Virus record (IMG/VR): IMGVR_UViG_3300032047_000013
Coordinates: 1 to 60,422 of that record
Length of the DNA: 60,422 bases
DNA from: a virus
Reading direction: 5' to 3' (one strand)
Both the position numbers and the translations under genes were made by a program. The notes below the pieces were generated by a model that had not been told where the DNA came from, did not search any database, and saw only the letters and a list, made by a program, of their open reading frames with translations. Below are positions 24,051 to 34,105 of the stretch, in pieces (the stretch's first letter is position 1; the number at the start of each line of letters is the position of its first letter).

Positions 24051-27000
24051 GGTTAGACGGCATTGAGTCAACGCCTATGCTAAGCAAAGCCCCATTAGTC
24101 TTTGGGATTGCAGCATCTACAATCAGGTACTTATCTCTAAGCTGATCCCCATAGTAGTTAGGGTCTGAAACAATAATAACATCTCTACCGTTTATATCAT
24201 CAAAAAAGTCTGTCGCAATAAACCCCTCGCTGTACTGTATGGACGCCTCGATTATGTTTTCTTTTATAGACTTAACAAAAACGACCTCTACATTAGGTAG
24301 AGAGGACATGCTTGTGATTTGATTCTCAATCCCTACAGAGATGTCTACGGACTCTCCGACATTAAAGGTGTAATCTGAGCTATTGGACAATAAGAACGTC
24401 AACGGAACAAGCTCTCCTGGGCTGCTCTGTTGAGTCAAGGTCATTGATGACAAAATGCCTACGGACTTAATGTTTGAGCTGCCACCAAGCTCACTCCTTG
24501 GGAGGTCGCTGTAAAAGGTGCCTTCTTTTTCAGTAAAACTAGTAAGGCTTGCCTTCTCATTGTCTGTCTCAAACTTCAAAGACCATTGTTCGTCACCTTC
24601 AATAAATGAAGATTTATAGGCGTGAACCGTAGCACCATTGTCATTAAATACAGACCTAAAGTGAGATACAAAGTCGTATCCATGAAATCTGTTTGGAAGG
24701 TCATTCTTGTTGTGCTCATAAAAAAATGAATCTCCATCAATTTGGTTTTTTGAAGACAAAAACGACTCGTTTACAAATGAATAATCAAGCGAATCAAATG
24801 AATAAAAAGTCTTCCAGTAGGGGTCTCCTGCCGCATTAAAGGCAACCGTGTTGTGATTAGTAGAATCTAAATTCCAGTAAGTGTCAGTAAACTGAGATAG
24901 ATTTGATCCAAGATTTGTGCTCATAGAAGAACCTCTAGAAATAATAAGCTCCCTGTTTACTGGATTGTACCCTGTAACAACCTTAAATGATACAGGATCT
25001 TCAGGTGTTTTTAAAAAGTCCCTAAAGAAGCCCCTCATCTTGTTGTTAGAAATCTCCTCTATTGATTTGCCGCTTACTCTTACAACAACCCTGTTGTCGG
25101 TGTCTGCAAAATATACATCGTTGTCTACTATTGTGACCGACTCTGGATGTCCAGACGTTCCAAAGTCATTTGCATAGCCTTGATGATTTTGAAGGACATT
25201 AGAGCTAAGTGCTAAATTTTCAACACCGTCAGCGGTTGACGTGATTGACTTATTTACAAACACGTCCGAAACCTTAGAGTCTTGAATTGCAACAAGTCTG
25301 TTTCCAACCTCAGCCATGTAGTCTATCTTTCCGTATCTCTTAGGGAGGTCATAAAAGTTGGCTGAAGAGGGGAATGAAAAAATGCTAGGCCTAAATGTTT
25401 CAGAAGAGTTCTTCTCTCCAAAAATTATTGAAGCCTCGTTTCTTGTTTCTCCAGAGTCCCTGTTGACGTAATGAATCCTTCCGTAGGATTTAGATTTAGA
25501 TCTGTATAGATCTGTTACAGAGTTTGACTCCATGAAAAATCCCCTAAACCTAGATTTAGACTTATCCTCTTCTGTTGTATTGTCACCTTCTATCAGGTCT
25601 ATAAATTCTGATGTGGCAGCATTGTACTCTCTTGCATTCTGAGGCACCGCCCTAAAGAACACATCCCCCTTGGTTACCCTGATTTTATCTGGTAGATGGC
25701 TGAGGGCGCTCTTTATTCCACGAGCACTTGTTTCGAAGTATGGCAAAAGATCCTCATCTAGGTCTGATTTCTCTGTAACTATTTCAAATACACACCTGTT
25801 TCCCCATTTGTCAACCTGATTTAAAACAGAGGCAGCGTCAAACCCATGAGCGTTTATGTTGTTTCTTAGGACCAGGAATGAGCCTGTTCTTTTGATTTTT
25901 GCATCAAAATCGTCTTCCCCCCCAACGAGCGGGTTATCTTCCTCCGATGATATCTCTTTCGTGCCCATTACGTCAAAGACAAAAGTCCTTGGGTGATAAG
26001 CTACATTTTCGTCGTCAGAAAAACTACTGATTATCCTAACCTTGTCTCCTTCCGAGAAACGATAAAGAGTTGGCTCCAGGGTGTCCTGATCTCTTGCTCC
26101 AAAAGCCTTAGTGTAGGATATTTTGCTACCCTGCAAGTAATTCATGGAAACGTATATGGAGTCGTCCTGATTCCCATTAGATCCCTTTTCAACAAAAGCA
26201 CCTCCAGAAACCATTTGAGTAAACCTTCTTGTACTAGAGGCTCCACCATAAACGATTCTCCATGATTCAGCCCATGTTGGCATAGGGTGAAAAAGCTCTA
26301 TTTCAACGTCAACGCTTCCCCTTCCATTGGCTTGTCCTTCTTGAGAGTAGTTCTGAATAGAAGATCTTTCAGAATCGGAATAACCTGGAACAAATGCGCT
26401 GTCAAGGGGGAAGACAGAACTCGCTCTGCCTTTATTGTCGTAGTACACTATCCCGAAGTTGTGAACGTCGTTTGTTTTAAACGAGTAGTCAATATCTCCT
26501 GAATCCGTTATGATAGAAACAATGTTGCCCACATCTTCAAACCCCCCTGCGCTTAAGTCAGAATTCTCAAATTCATCGTCAGAGGGGAGCATAAAGGTCT
26601 TGTCTATGTTTAGATACGGAAGATTGTCTACAACACCTATCATAGTCGTGTTCCAAACACTACCCCTTCTATTTGATACAGGCAAAGAATCTCCAGTTGC
26701 CTCCCCTCCAAACTCGTCGCCTGGGTTGTAGCTCCTTACTACCTCTGAGCTATATGAAGCCTGACTTCTTCCTCCAGGACCAGCGTCCCCATCTATAACA
26801 GAGAACGAATAAGTTCCATCATCATCGAGCGCATTCTCTCTTATGTCAAGAGTCTCGAATTTTGTTAACCATGCAAATCCGTAACCTCTAAGCTCTAGAG
26901 ACCCAGTGTTTTCTTGTTCTTCGGCTGTAACCTCGTATGGGTATGGAAGCCAGTGAACTGGGTGTCTGGGTCGAAACGTATAACTTCCAGAAAAGTTGTG

Positions 27001-29625
27001 TTTATCGTTGAGTCTTCCCTCAAGAGTCCCGTGCTGACCATTGCTGTTTTTAATGACCACATCCGCTGAAAACTCAAAATCATCCTTCCACGCTCCATAC
27101 AGTGCGTCACTTCCAGAATAAACATACCACTTTCCTATGGCTGTGGGGCCATCACCACCCTGAACCCTTCCGTTGTTTAGTATTCCAAGCTGCTCCCTTG
27201 GAGTTCCGCTGTTATCCTCAAGAGTGTTAGTTACTGACGTGTCGGTGTACGTTTGATATGAAACGTAGGTGCCGTCACTTTTTTTAACTCCAAGACCATT
27301 GCTAGCGGGGTGAGCTATGTTTGAGTTTGGCACATTGTTCCCGCTTACTGTTTTTGCAACAGGCCACCTGTAAGTAAAACTTCCGTCTTCAACCCTTCCT
27401 ACGCAAAAAGGCATAAGAGGAGTAGAGTAATAACTCCAGTTACTCAGTGTTTCCCATTCGTCGTTTGGATCCCAATCCACAGTGTCTGGATCAAGGTTCC
27501 CCTCCTCGTCTGCAAACCCATTGAAGTAAACCTCACCCTTTCTCCATTCAAAGGAATCTCCTTGGGTCCAGCTACCCTGAGATGGAAAAGAAATCATGTC
27601 TTTTCCGTTGCCGCTCATTTGAGCGGAAATGGTCTGAAGTCCAAGCCCCTCCTTTGGAGAAGGAATACATGTAAGTATGTTTTCAAACAAAGCACTTCTG
27701 TAGTATCCGTCTGGCTTAGATCCACTAAACAGCCCGCTATCAAAGTCTGAGCCGTTAGGAAAATCAAAGCTTTTGAGCTTAAACTTATAAAACAAGCTAT
27801 CCGAGTATGGGTTAGTTCCTCCGCTGCCAAAAAGAGGATCGTCTGAAGAGCTTTGAGTGCCCTGAACTTTGGATATTTTGAGGGAGTATTTGGCTCTATT
27901 TACAATGTAGTATGCAATAGGGTGGTTCCCGAACCCCCCAAAAGTTGTGGTCCATCCTCCAAGTTCTCCGTTGGGGGATGCACCGCCTTCAGATCCTCCA
28001 ATTCCACAGACCAAGTCCGCTAGATCAGAATCAGCGTCAAAGCTGTCCTTTGAGTCTAACCCAAGGTCTACAATAAGGTCCACAACGGCCTCTCCTGTTT
28101 CTAATGCTGGAGAGTCAAATACCTCTACATCATCTTCGCTTAGGTTGACAATGGACCCATCATACGACCCAGTAGATACTATTTGGTCGAATAGCGCCAT
28201 AAATGAGTCTCTTGGCAGCTCTACCGTTGTTCTAAAGGCAATCCTAAAGGATATTAGTCTCGATTGAACAATAACTGGGTTGGCTGGGGAGCTACCTATT
28301 TTTGCTTGCCACGCTGAATCACCTTCGGCTCTATTTATGTGACCAACCTGGGCTATGTTGTTTAGCTTTGTCTTTGAGTTAAAGTGCCCAAAGGCATTAT
28401 CTTTATCTCCTATGTATGGTACTCCAGCGCCGTTGCCAGAAAGATCATTGCTCTGAGGGGCAAAAGTGCTTAAGTGTCCAACGGCATTAGGAATGGTGCC
28501 TCCAAATTCCGAGAAAAAATTAGATGCCTGGGCGCTATTTATATTGCCCTGACTGTCCATGAATGGCCACGGGGTTCCAGCAGAGCCATTAAAATACCCG
28601 AAACCAGTAGGGTAGTAGGATTGAGATGAAAAAAAGTGAAGGTTTCGTTTTGGGCGAACATTAACCCTTATGTCATACAATCCAGCCTCCCCCGTCTCTT
28701 CTGGAAGGTTTGAGAAGTTTAAATGAAAGGTTGAGTGAACTTGCTTCCCTATGTTTGTGGTCCCTGTCTCAGGAGTCGCTCCACGAGCATATTCCCCAAG
28801 AGTCTGATCCATTCCCAACTCTATCTCGCCACCGACAAGATTTTCTCTTTTCTCGTTGAAAATGACAGTTGACCTTGATACAGGCTGAACCTGATCAAAG
28901 TTTTCCGTATAGTCTCCATACATCATTCTTTCTCCAACAACAGACTGAGTACCAGCCTTTTGAGGAACACTATCAAAGTTTTTATTTAGGGTTGCAGTTG
29001 ACAACACCCCATAAGTTTTGTCGTTTCTGAACCTATACGTAAGGGTTTCCAGATCCCACTCCTCTATAGACTGATTAACTTTTAGAGATACCTCATCTAT
29101 AATTTTTAAAACTCCACCATTGCCCTCCCTGAAAAGAATCCTTACTCTTATGGCTTCATTACCAATATCAGGTATGTTTATATCTGCGGCGTTCTCAAGA
29201 TCAATAACAGAGACTGAGTTCACCCCTATGCCAAACAAGGCTGTAGGGTACTCCACGTCCGACAAGGGTGATATTGCACTAACAAAACCGTCATTATAAA
29301 CAGCTTGATAGCAAAATTGAAATCCATTAGAACCCTTGAACCTGCTAGGGACTGGGAGGCCAGACGAAATGTCTGTTTCGGTGTCCCATGTTACAGATGG
29401 AGAAATCATAGGGACCCTTGTGCAGGCATCCATAAAGTCTTTTAAATCTTGAGATGAGGATTCATATCCAGTAGCATTCCCTGTAAACTCAGTATCTCCC
29501 TCTATAGACCTTCTTATGTTTATTCTCCTGGGCTCGTTATGACCATCGGTAAAAGCCAAAACGATGTCAACCTCTTCATCAGAGCCAACAAAAGGCGTGA
29601 TGTCTTTATTCTTCTGATAAGCCAT
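24034..29625 (-). CDS. Large tail structural protein (1863 aa)
   Basis: The N-terminus (TPFVGSDEEVDIVLAFTDGHNEPRRINIRRSIEG) and the following region resemble large tail proteins of crAss-like phages, where a strand pair with FTDG-x-N-x-P-R is typical. The body is beta-rich, Ser/Asp/Asn-rich and free of cysteine clusters. Near residue 1480, VTIVDNDVYFADTDNRVVVRVSG looks like one blade of a beta-propeller. It is adjacent to the tail ring genes. A role as tail hub, nozzle or receptor-contact protein is inferred from size and position. Confidence 0.65.
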   Translation of the reverse strand: MAYQKNKDITPFVGSDEEVDIVLAFTDGHNEPRRINIRRSIEGDTEFTGNATGYESSSQDLKDFMDACTRVPMISPSVTWDTETDISSGLPVPSRFKGSNGFQFCYQAVYNDGFVSAISPLSDVEYPTALFGIGVNSVSVIDLENAADINIPDIGNEAIRVRILFREGNGGVLKIIDEVSLKVNQSIEEWDLETLTYRFRNDKTYGVLSTATLNKNFDSVPQKAGTQSVVGERMMYGDYTENFDQVQPVSRSTVIFNEKRENLVGGEIELGMDQTLGEYARGATPETGTTNIGKQVHSTFHLNFSNLPEETGEAGLYDIRVNVRPKRNLHFFSSQSYYPTGFGYFNGSAGTPWPFMDSQGNINSAQASNFFSEFGGTIPNAVGHLSTFAPQSNDLSGNGAGVPYIGDKDNAFGHFNSKTKLNNIAQVGHINRAEGDSAWQAKIGSSPANPVIVQSRLISFRIAFRTTVELPRDSFMALFDQIVSTGSYDGSIVNLSEDDVEVFDSPALETGEAVVDLIVDLGLDSKDSFDADSDLADLVCGIGGSEGGASPNGELGGWTTTFGGFGNHPIAYYIVNRAKYSLKISKVQGTQSSSDDPLFGSGGTNPYSDSLFYKFKLKSFDFPNGSDFDSGLFSGSKPDGYYRSALFENILTCIPSPKEGLGLQTISAQMSGNGKDMISFPSQGSWTQGDSFEWRKGEVYFNGFADEEGNLDPDTVDWDPNDEWETLSNWSYYSTPLMPFCVGRVEDGSFTYRWPVAKTVSGNNVPNSNIAHPASNGLGVKKSDGTYVSYQTYTDTSVTNTLEDNSGTPREQLGILNNGRVQGGDGPTAIGKWYVYSGSDALYGAWKDDFEFSADVVIKNSNGQHGTLEGRLNDKHNFSGSYTFRPRHPVHWLPYPYEVTAEEQENTGSLELRGYGFAWLTKFETLDIRENALDDDGTYSFSVIDGDAGPGGRSQASYSSEVVRSYNPGDEFGGEATGDSLPVSNRRGSVWNTTMIGVVDNLPYLNIDKTFMLPSDDEFENSDLSAGGFEDVGNIVSIITDSGDIDYSFKTNDVHNFGIVYYDNKGRASSVFPLDSAFVPGYSDSERSSIQNYSQEGQANGRGSVDVEIELFHPMPTWAESWRIVYGGASSTRRFTQMVSGGAFVEKGSNGNQDDSIYVSMNYLQGSKISYTKAFGARDQDTLEPTLYRFSEGDKVRIISSFSDDENVAYHPRTFVFDVMGTKEISSEEDNPLVGGEDDFDAKIKRTGSFLVLRNNINAHGFDAASVLNQVDKWGNRCVFEIVTEKSDLDEDLLPYFETSARGIKSALSHLPDKIRVTKGDVFFRAVPQNAREYNAATSEFIDLIEGDNTTEEDKSKSRFRGFFMESNSVTDLYRSKSKSYGRIHYVNRDSGETRNEASIIFGEKNSSETFRPSIFSFPSSANFYDLPKRYGKIDYMAEVGNRLVAIQDSKVSDVFVNKSITSTADGVENLALSSNVLQNHQGYANDFGTSGHPESVTIVDNDVYFADTDNRVVVRVSGKSIEEISNNKMRGFFRDFLKTPEDPVSFKVVTGYNPVNRELIISRGSSMSTNLGSNLSQFTDTYWNLDSTNHNTVAFNAAGDPYWKTFYSFDSLDYSFVNESFLSSKNQIDGDSFFYEHNKNDLPNRFHGYDFVSHFRSVFNDNGATVHAYKSSFIEGDEQWSLKFETDNEKASLTSFTEKEGTFYSDLPRSELGGSSNIKSVGILSSMTLTQQSSPGELVPLTFLLSNSSDYTFNVGESVDISVGIENQITSMSSLPNVEVVFVKSIKENIIEASIQYSEGFIATDFFDDINGRDVIIVSDPNYYGDQLRDKYLIVDAAIPKTNGALLSIGVDSMPSNLDSSM

Positions 29626-31634
29626 TATTTACCTAATTTGATATTCCTTTTAGACTCAGTAATTTTTCTTCTTACTGATTCCTCCTTGGTTTCTGTAGAT
29701 GAAGATTCACCCCCTTCTGAGGAGTTATCTTCGTTGATGTCTATTTGGGGGTCCTCTATTTGCTCTACGTTTACTTCAATTAAAGCGGGAGCAGATACAA
29801 TTCTGCCTTCTACTCCACAGCTAGATAGAGACTCAAAACAGTAGGGAACTACGTCCGAAATGTAATCGCCGCTGTCATAAGACATAAAACATGTGTCAGA
29901 CTCGTAACCGCTTATGTCTGTAAAAAACTCTCCGTCTGTATCCTTTGCGCTTACCTCAAAAGTTCTGTAAGCCACCAAAACCGCTCCGTAATTCTCTATT
30001 GTGACTTCGTCTGAGATTTTTTTGTTTTCAGTTTTCTTGCTCCACATAAACGAACCGCTAACGGGGCTTTCATCAAGAACCTCGTTGTCTATTTCGGTGC
30101 TAGAGTTTATGCTAAAGTAAAATCCATTTTTGGCTCTCATCGTGCCACACGAACTCAATCTAGATGGAATGGAAAACCTAAACTTACTGGTAAGGAATGG
30201 CCCAGATGGGTCATAAACATACTGTGTTGAACTAGGAATTGTTTGAGTGTCTCCGCTTTTAAAGTCAATAACTTTTACGTATGGAGTTCCATCAAATGAT
30301 GATTGGTAGATATCTGATATACAGTTAGGTAGCTCAAGAACCTGTATTGTGTTTGAGGGGATTCCATTTCCCACTAGGAAGCTCCACTGAGCAAGAGCTT
30401 CTGACTGAGATGGAAACACATCGAAGCCCTGATAGCTTTCTATTTCTGTTCCTGGGCAATAATAAATGTATACGGTTCCACTAATGTCGTCGTCGTCGTC
30501 ACCTCCTCCAAAGCCTGATCCTACGTCTCCTTCATCAAATCTACCAGCGGTAAACGCTCCATCGTTGTATTGCTGAGACAAAAAGAAAGCGTTCCATTCT
30601 TCTGTTAAAGACATGTCAAGCTCTACAAGAGCTGTGGTAAATCTGTCTTTTACGTACCCTGTACTGGATATACTTGAATTTATGATGTCTATCTCAGTGT
30701 CTCCAGTTAAGAATTCAATCGTAGCTTCTTTTATCGAAACGGACCTGCCAAACAGCCTGATTTCATCTGCCTCAGATAGGTCAGAAGGCGTAGAGTAATT
30801 TGTTATGCTGTATTGATCTTCTGAAGAAAGAATTTCATCTACATACACTTCGGTTGAAATGTCGCTTTCAGAGTTAAGGGTCTGCACAAATGAGTAGCTA
30901 AGAGTCGCATCAGGCTGTTCCCAAATGCTTGCAGAAAAATGAACGTCGTCAATAGCCTGAGCAACCCACCCCCCATGTACGTTTTCCCTAATTTGACAAT
31001 CAAAATCAAGTTGATAGCTTTGATTTAATAGATCGGACTTAGTCCGCCCGACAAAAAACCCAGATGACTGAAATCTCAGTTTTGCTGTATACTCACCAAC
31101 CCCAATGCTTGATGCGCTAAAGCCCTCATTCTCTGCCTCTATGGACATGTCTACAGCCAAATCAAAATTCATTTTGACCGACTCATATACTACTGGTGGC
31201 TCTTCTGGCTCTGGCACATTTATGATAGCCTCTAGGTCTTCAGGAACCCTTCTTAGCCTAAGGACATCCGCCTTAACAAATCCATTTTCAGGGAATGCAA
31301 GAGAGCTATCCTTAAATACAATCCTGTATGTTTTTTTCTTGGAGCTGTATGCCGCTATAAAGTGCTCGTTATTTGAGTTGTGCACAAAGTAGTATATAAC
31401 TCCTAGCTGATCGTCAGAAACGCTCCCTATGACGCTGTTTAGACCCTCAGGGAGGGTCATTGATTCATCAGAGAAAGGAACGGGAGAGTTCCCAGGAGCG
31501 GATCTAACCAATCCGTCCTGATTTTGTAAGCTACTGTCTACCTCGATATTTAGAGAGGAAAGGGTTTCTCCTGGCTTAAGAAGCAGCTTATCATCATCTC
31601 TGTTAATAGACCTTGGTGATACCTTCTTCTTCAT
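29625..31634 (-). CDS. Tail structural protein (669 aa)
   Basis: Begins MKKKVSPRSINRDDDKLLLKPGETLSSLNIEVDS and contains GLNSVIGSVSDDQLGVIYYFVHNSN, a combination typical of a tail protein that accompanies the ring proteins in crAss-like podoviruses (recalled pattern). The middle is Ser-rich beta structure with a run of Gly/Asp (FGGGDDDDDISG near 372-384). The C-terminus is a charged coiled coil. Stop and start overlap neighbours by one and four bases. Confidence 0.6.
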   Translation of the reverse strand: MKKKVSPRSINRDDDKLLLKPGETLSSLNIEVDSSLQNQDGLVRSAPGNSPVPFSDESMTLPEGLNSVIGSVSDDQLGVIYYFVHNSNNEHFIAAYSSKKKTYRIVFKDSSLAFPENGFVKADVLRLRRVPEDLEAIINVPEPEEPPVVYESVKMNFDLAVDMSIEAENEGFSASSIGVGEYTAKLRFQSSGFFVGRTKSDLLNQSYQLDFDCQIRENVHGGWVAQAIDDVHFSASIWEQPDATLSYSFVQTLNSESDISTEVYVDEILSSEDQYSITNYSTPSDLSEADEIRLFGRSVSIKEATIEFLTGDTEIDIINSSISSTGYVKDRFTTALVELDMSLTEEWNAFFLSQQYNDGAFTAGRFDEGDVGSGFGGGDDDDDISGTVYIYYCPGTEIESYQGFDVFPSQSEALAQWSFLVGNGIPSNTIQVLELPNCISDIYQSSFDGTPYVKVIDFKSGDTQTIPSSTQYVYDPSGPFLTSKFRFSIPSRLSSCGTMRAKNGFYFSINSSTEIDNEVLDESPVSGSFMWSKKTENKKISDEVTIENYGAVLVAYRTFEVSAKDTDGEFFTDISGYESDTCFMSYDSGDYISDVVPYCFESLSSCGVEGRIVSAPALIEVNVEQIEDPQIDINEDNSSEGGESSSTETKEESVRRKITESKRNIKLGK

Positions 31635-32368
31635 ACCTTAGTGCTCAACTTAAAGTTTTTTCTAATCACTTGGAACACGTCCTCCTTAGCAAAGGACTTC
31701 ATCCTTGAATTAGCTTTTCTTCTTTCGTTGTAGTACTCCTGCCTAGCTCTTTGTTTTTCACCCTGAGGTACGCTAGACTTTCTTTCAATCAGCTTGTAGT
31801 ATATGTATAGCCTCAGAGCCTCTTCAGCGAACACATGGACACTTGGGTCTTCAGACCTGGCTTCGTCAGCTATGTATTCTACAGCTACTTTTTTGTGATC
31901 CATAGAAGAGTTAAACTCTAGTCTGTTTTGATCTAAATTCACTTTGTAAAAGCCAGGTCTGTAGCCACCCCCTACTCCGTAGAGAACGCCGTGCTCTCCA
32001 TTATGGATGAAGTTCCTAAAAACAAAATCGTCGTGATATGAGTCTGGATCAATAGTAGAGAGGCCACTTGAGGGCTCTTTAGTGATGTTGTTGTTTTTAG
32101 AGAACGTAATCACCTGACCTTCGTCAGAAACAAGTCCAACCTTTGTGATACTAACAAAATCGTCAGGAAGTACCGCAGTGTTGTTCTCTTTTACGTCGAT
32201 AGTTTTAGACTTTATAACCTTTAACATGTCAAAGCCCATATCCCTAATGCCCCTCAAGGCGTTATTCCTGATAATAGATTCTGATGTGCCATAGATGTAG
32301 TCTTCGGCATCAATACCCATCATGAATTCCTTCACAATGTCCTTGATTGTTACAGTGTTTTGAGCCAT
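31631..32368 (-). CDS. Tail ring / head-tail connector protein (245 aa)
   Basis: An N-terminal helical part (VKEFMMGIDAEDYIYGTSESIIRNNALRGIRDMGFDML) leads to the beta region TAVLPDDFVSITKVGLVSDEGQV and a final helical part (FAEEALRLYIYYKLIERKSSVPQGEKQRARQEYYNERRKA). ALPDD[YF]V followed by EKQR-x-R-x-EYYNE-R-R is a pattern of ring proteins in crAss-like phages. The protein would help build the neck below the portal. It overlaps the upstream ring gene by one base (TAATG). Confidence 0.7.
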   Translation of the reverse strand: MAQNTVTIKDIVKEFMMGIDAEDYIYGTSESIIRNNALRGIRDMGFDMLKVIKSKTIDVKENNTAVLPDDFVSITKVGLVSDEGQVITFSKNNNITKEPSSGLSTIDPDSYHDDFVFRNFIHNGEHGVLYGVGGGYRPGFYKVNLDQNRLEFNSSMDHKKVAVEYIADEARSEDPSVHVFAEEALRLYIYYKLIERKSSVPQGEKQRARQEYYNERRKANSRMKSFAKEDVFQVIRKNFKLSTKV

Positions 32369-33057
32369 TACGTTTTGTTATCCTCTATTGTCCCATAAGA
32401 CTGAACCGTCTGATCTTTTAGATTGACCCCAATCATCTTTGAAATTTTATAAACAAGCTCATCTTCATACTGCCTTGGCAGCTCAAAGTTTACAGAAAGA
32501 GAGGAGTCAAAAACTTCAACTCTCCCAGACAGGGACTCAAAGTATTTTATCTGATAGGACGGAGAGTTTGGCGTCCTGTAATAAGACAAGTTTATTCTGC
32601 TCACACTTGTCGGAAACACAGAAATGCTTTTACCAAACAAGGCTACAGGAAACTCTTCAGTAGGAGCACTTAAAGAACTTTCTAAAATTCTGTTTGCCTG
32701 CTCCTCGTCATATATTACGTCAGCTTGAGTTGCTGGTACGGTCTTGGTAGAAACAGAAACTAAAGAATACAAATTGTCTGGATACGAAAAAACTCCGCTA
32801 CTCTTTGAGAGGGAGGCCTTTTCCATAAACCGAGAAAGGTCTGATTTGTTTCTCTTCACAAAAGACAATCCGTACTCTGGGTCTAACCTGGCCCTTTTTA
32901 TCTTTTTCGCATCAAGCGTTTCTAGAAAAATCTCTTTAAAAATGTCTTGTTGAGCAAGGGTCGCAAAAGAATTAAACATTTCAAACGTCACAAAGCCCTT
33001 CTGGTCCTTATTGGCCAGATTTTTTACAGACTCGTATACCCTTTGTACGCTTATCAT
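32368..33057 (-). CDS. Tail ring protein (229 aa)
   Basis: The N-terminus ISVQRVYESVKNLANKDQKGFVTFEMFNSFATLAQQDIFKEIF is a strong signature of a conserved crAss-like and marine podovirus tail/ring protein (V-x-RVY...LNK-x-Q-x-G-[YF]-[IV]-[TS]-P/F-x-x-FN). A beta-rich middle and a short helical tail follow. A TATATTTG box and the terminator of the previous unit lie directly upstream, so it starts a transcription unit that runs into the tail genes. Confidence 0.7.
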   Translation of the reverse strand: MISVQRVYESVKNLANKDQKGFVTFEMFNSFATLAQQDIFKEIFLETLDAKKIKRARLDPEYGLSFVKRNKSDLSRFMEKASLSKSSGVFSYPDNLYSLVSVSTKTVPATQADVIYDEEQANRILESSLSAPTEEFPVALFGKSISVFPTSVSRINLSYYRTPNSPSYQIKYFESLSGRVEVFDSSLSVNFELPRQYEDELVYKISKMIGVNLKDQTVQSYGTIEDNKT

Positions 33058-33073
33058 AGCTAATGATTTGAGA

Positions 33074-33081
33074 CAAATATA
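33074..33081 (-). promoter_or_regulatory. TATATTTG -7 box for the ring/tail genes
   Basis: Minus-strand TATATTTG, 16 bases before the ATG at 33057 and immediately after the T-run of an intrinsic terminator. No TTG at standard spacing, because that position is taken by the terminator hairpin. Confidence 0.5.
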
Positions 33082-33082
33082 C

Positions 33083-33107
33083 GAAAAAGGCCAGCACTGG
33101 GCTGGCC
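33083..33107 (-). terminator. Intrinsic terminator after the 279-aa protein gene
   Basis: On the minus strand GGCCAGC and GCTGGCC (33101-33107 and 33089-33095) form a perfect 7-bp GC-rich stem with a five-base loop, followed by five T residues (33088-33084). It ends the unit coming from 33973 and sits back to back with the next promoter. Confidence 0.8.
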
Positions 33108-33133
33108 TCTCTCTCTAAGCTGTAACGCTGAGA

Positions 33134-33973
33134 TTATGCTAGACGCTCAAGTCTCTCTTCTAGAGAGCCAAGAACGGATGATCCTTTCTCGGTCAGGCAA
33201 AACCTAGTCAATACATCAGAGGACTTTTGACCAACTGGGGTTGATACAATAAGGCCGTTTGAGTCAAACCAGTAAGCTCCGTCTTGACGCAAGTCAATGA
33301 TCTGATACTCAGACGCTTGGGTAATAATGCTTCTTGCAGCAACCTGAGGCGAGTCAAAAGCCTTGATAAACTCAGAAGGCTTCTTCTTTGCAATCTTCAA
33401 TAGATCATATCGGATGTCCGATGTGCTTCTGTCTATGTTTAGGCCATAGTAAATGGCGACAGGGAGAAGCTCCTGAATGTCCTTGTCTCTAACAGCGGAA
33501 ATGGCTTCAACTTGACCAAATTCCTTTGCAAGGATATCCTCAGCCTTCTTGGTCTCATTGACGAGGTTGAAAGTGGTTCCCCCGTTAGACATGTTTTGAG
33601 GGTGGTTCTCTAGGAACTTACGAAGGTTTGGCTTCTCCTTGGGGACCATAAGCTTTCCGTTTCGGAAGATTACGGCCTCTTTCTTTGCGTTTTCGCTTTG
33701 CTCGTCAACCCAAATAGAGTTCTCGTTAGGACAATAGCGCATTTGGCGAACCTGATCCTTCTCTTTGTCAAATACAGTGATTCCTCTCTGCTGGATCATG
33801 AAAGCGATACCACCATTCTTTGGAATCTCCCACATGGTGTGTTCAAGCTCTACTTCCTTTCGGAGGATAGGAGCCTTCTTCTTAGCTTTTACTTGAGGCT
33901 CTGGAGCTTCTACGATAGCTTCAGATGAGGCCTTTTTGGGGCGGCCTGGGGCCCGTCTTGTTTGTTGTGACAT
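33134..33973 (-). CDS. Conserved phage protein, probably virion-associated (279 aa)
   Basis: A Lys/Pro-rich N-terminus (APGRPKK, an AT-hook-like GRPKK) leads into a body with RYCPNENSIWVDEQSENAKKEAVIFRNGKLMVPKEKPNLRKFLENHPQN and IQELLPVAIYYGLNIDRSTSDIRYDLL. I recognise this arrangement as a conserved protein of marine phages without known function. The gene forms its own unit: a full promoter upstream and a strong terminator downstream, between the collagen-like fibre gene and the ring genes. It may be needed in larger or differently timed amounts than its neighbours. Confidence 0.6.
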   Translation of the reverse strand: MSQQTRRAPGRPKKASSEAIVEAPEPQVKAKKKAPILRKEVELEHTMWEIPKNGGIAFMIQQRGITVFDKEKDQVRQMRYCPNENSIWVDEQSENAKKEAVIFRNGKLMVPKEKPNLRKFLENHPQNMSNGGTTFNLVNETKKAEDILAKEFGQVEAISAVRDKDIQELLPVAIYYGLNIDRSTSDIRYDLLKIAKKKPSEFIKAFDSPQVAARSIITQASEYQIIDLRQDGAYWFDSNGLIVSTPVGQKSSDVLTRFCLTEKGSSVLGSLEERLERLA

Positions 33974-33997
33974 AAAATTAAATTAAAAGAATTATTG

Positions 33998-34026
33998 CAA
34001 ATATAATCAACTTTCTCCTGGGTCAA
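33998..34026 (-). promoter_or_regulatory. Bacteroidota promoter TTG-N18-TATATTTG
   Basis: Minus-strand TTG (34024-34026) and TATATTTG (33998-34005) lie 18 bases apart, 24 bases before the ATG at 33973. Both consensus elements are exact, making this one of the best promoters of the window. The -33 element lies in the end of the 32-codon gene upstream. Confidence 0.7.
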
Positions 34027-34105
34027 GAAGCTGTATTATTTCGTTAATCTTGTCTATAATCTCCGCCTGAGTTGCAGAGTCAGAAAGAGCAGATATAAGG
34101 TCCAT
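34007..34105 (-). CDS. Very small acidic helical protein (32 aa)
   Basis: Start codon ATG overlaps the stop of the fibre gene by one base (TGATG), a layout for coupled translation. The product MDLISALSDSATQAEIIDKINEIIQLL-DPGES is one amphipathic helix. Short proteins with this AEI[IL]-x-KINEII-x-LL pattern could be chaperones or trimerisation partners of the upstream fibre, but that is inference. Confidence 0.5.
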   Translation of the reverse strand: MDLISALSDSATQAEIIDKINEIIQLLDPGES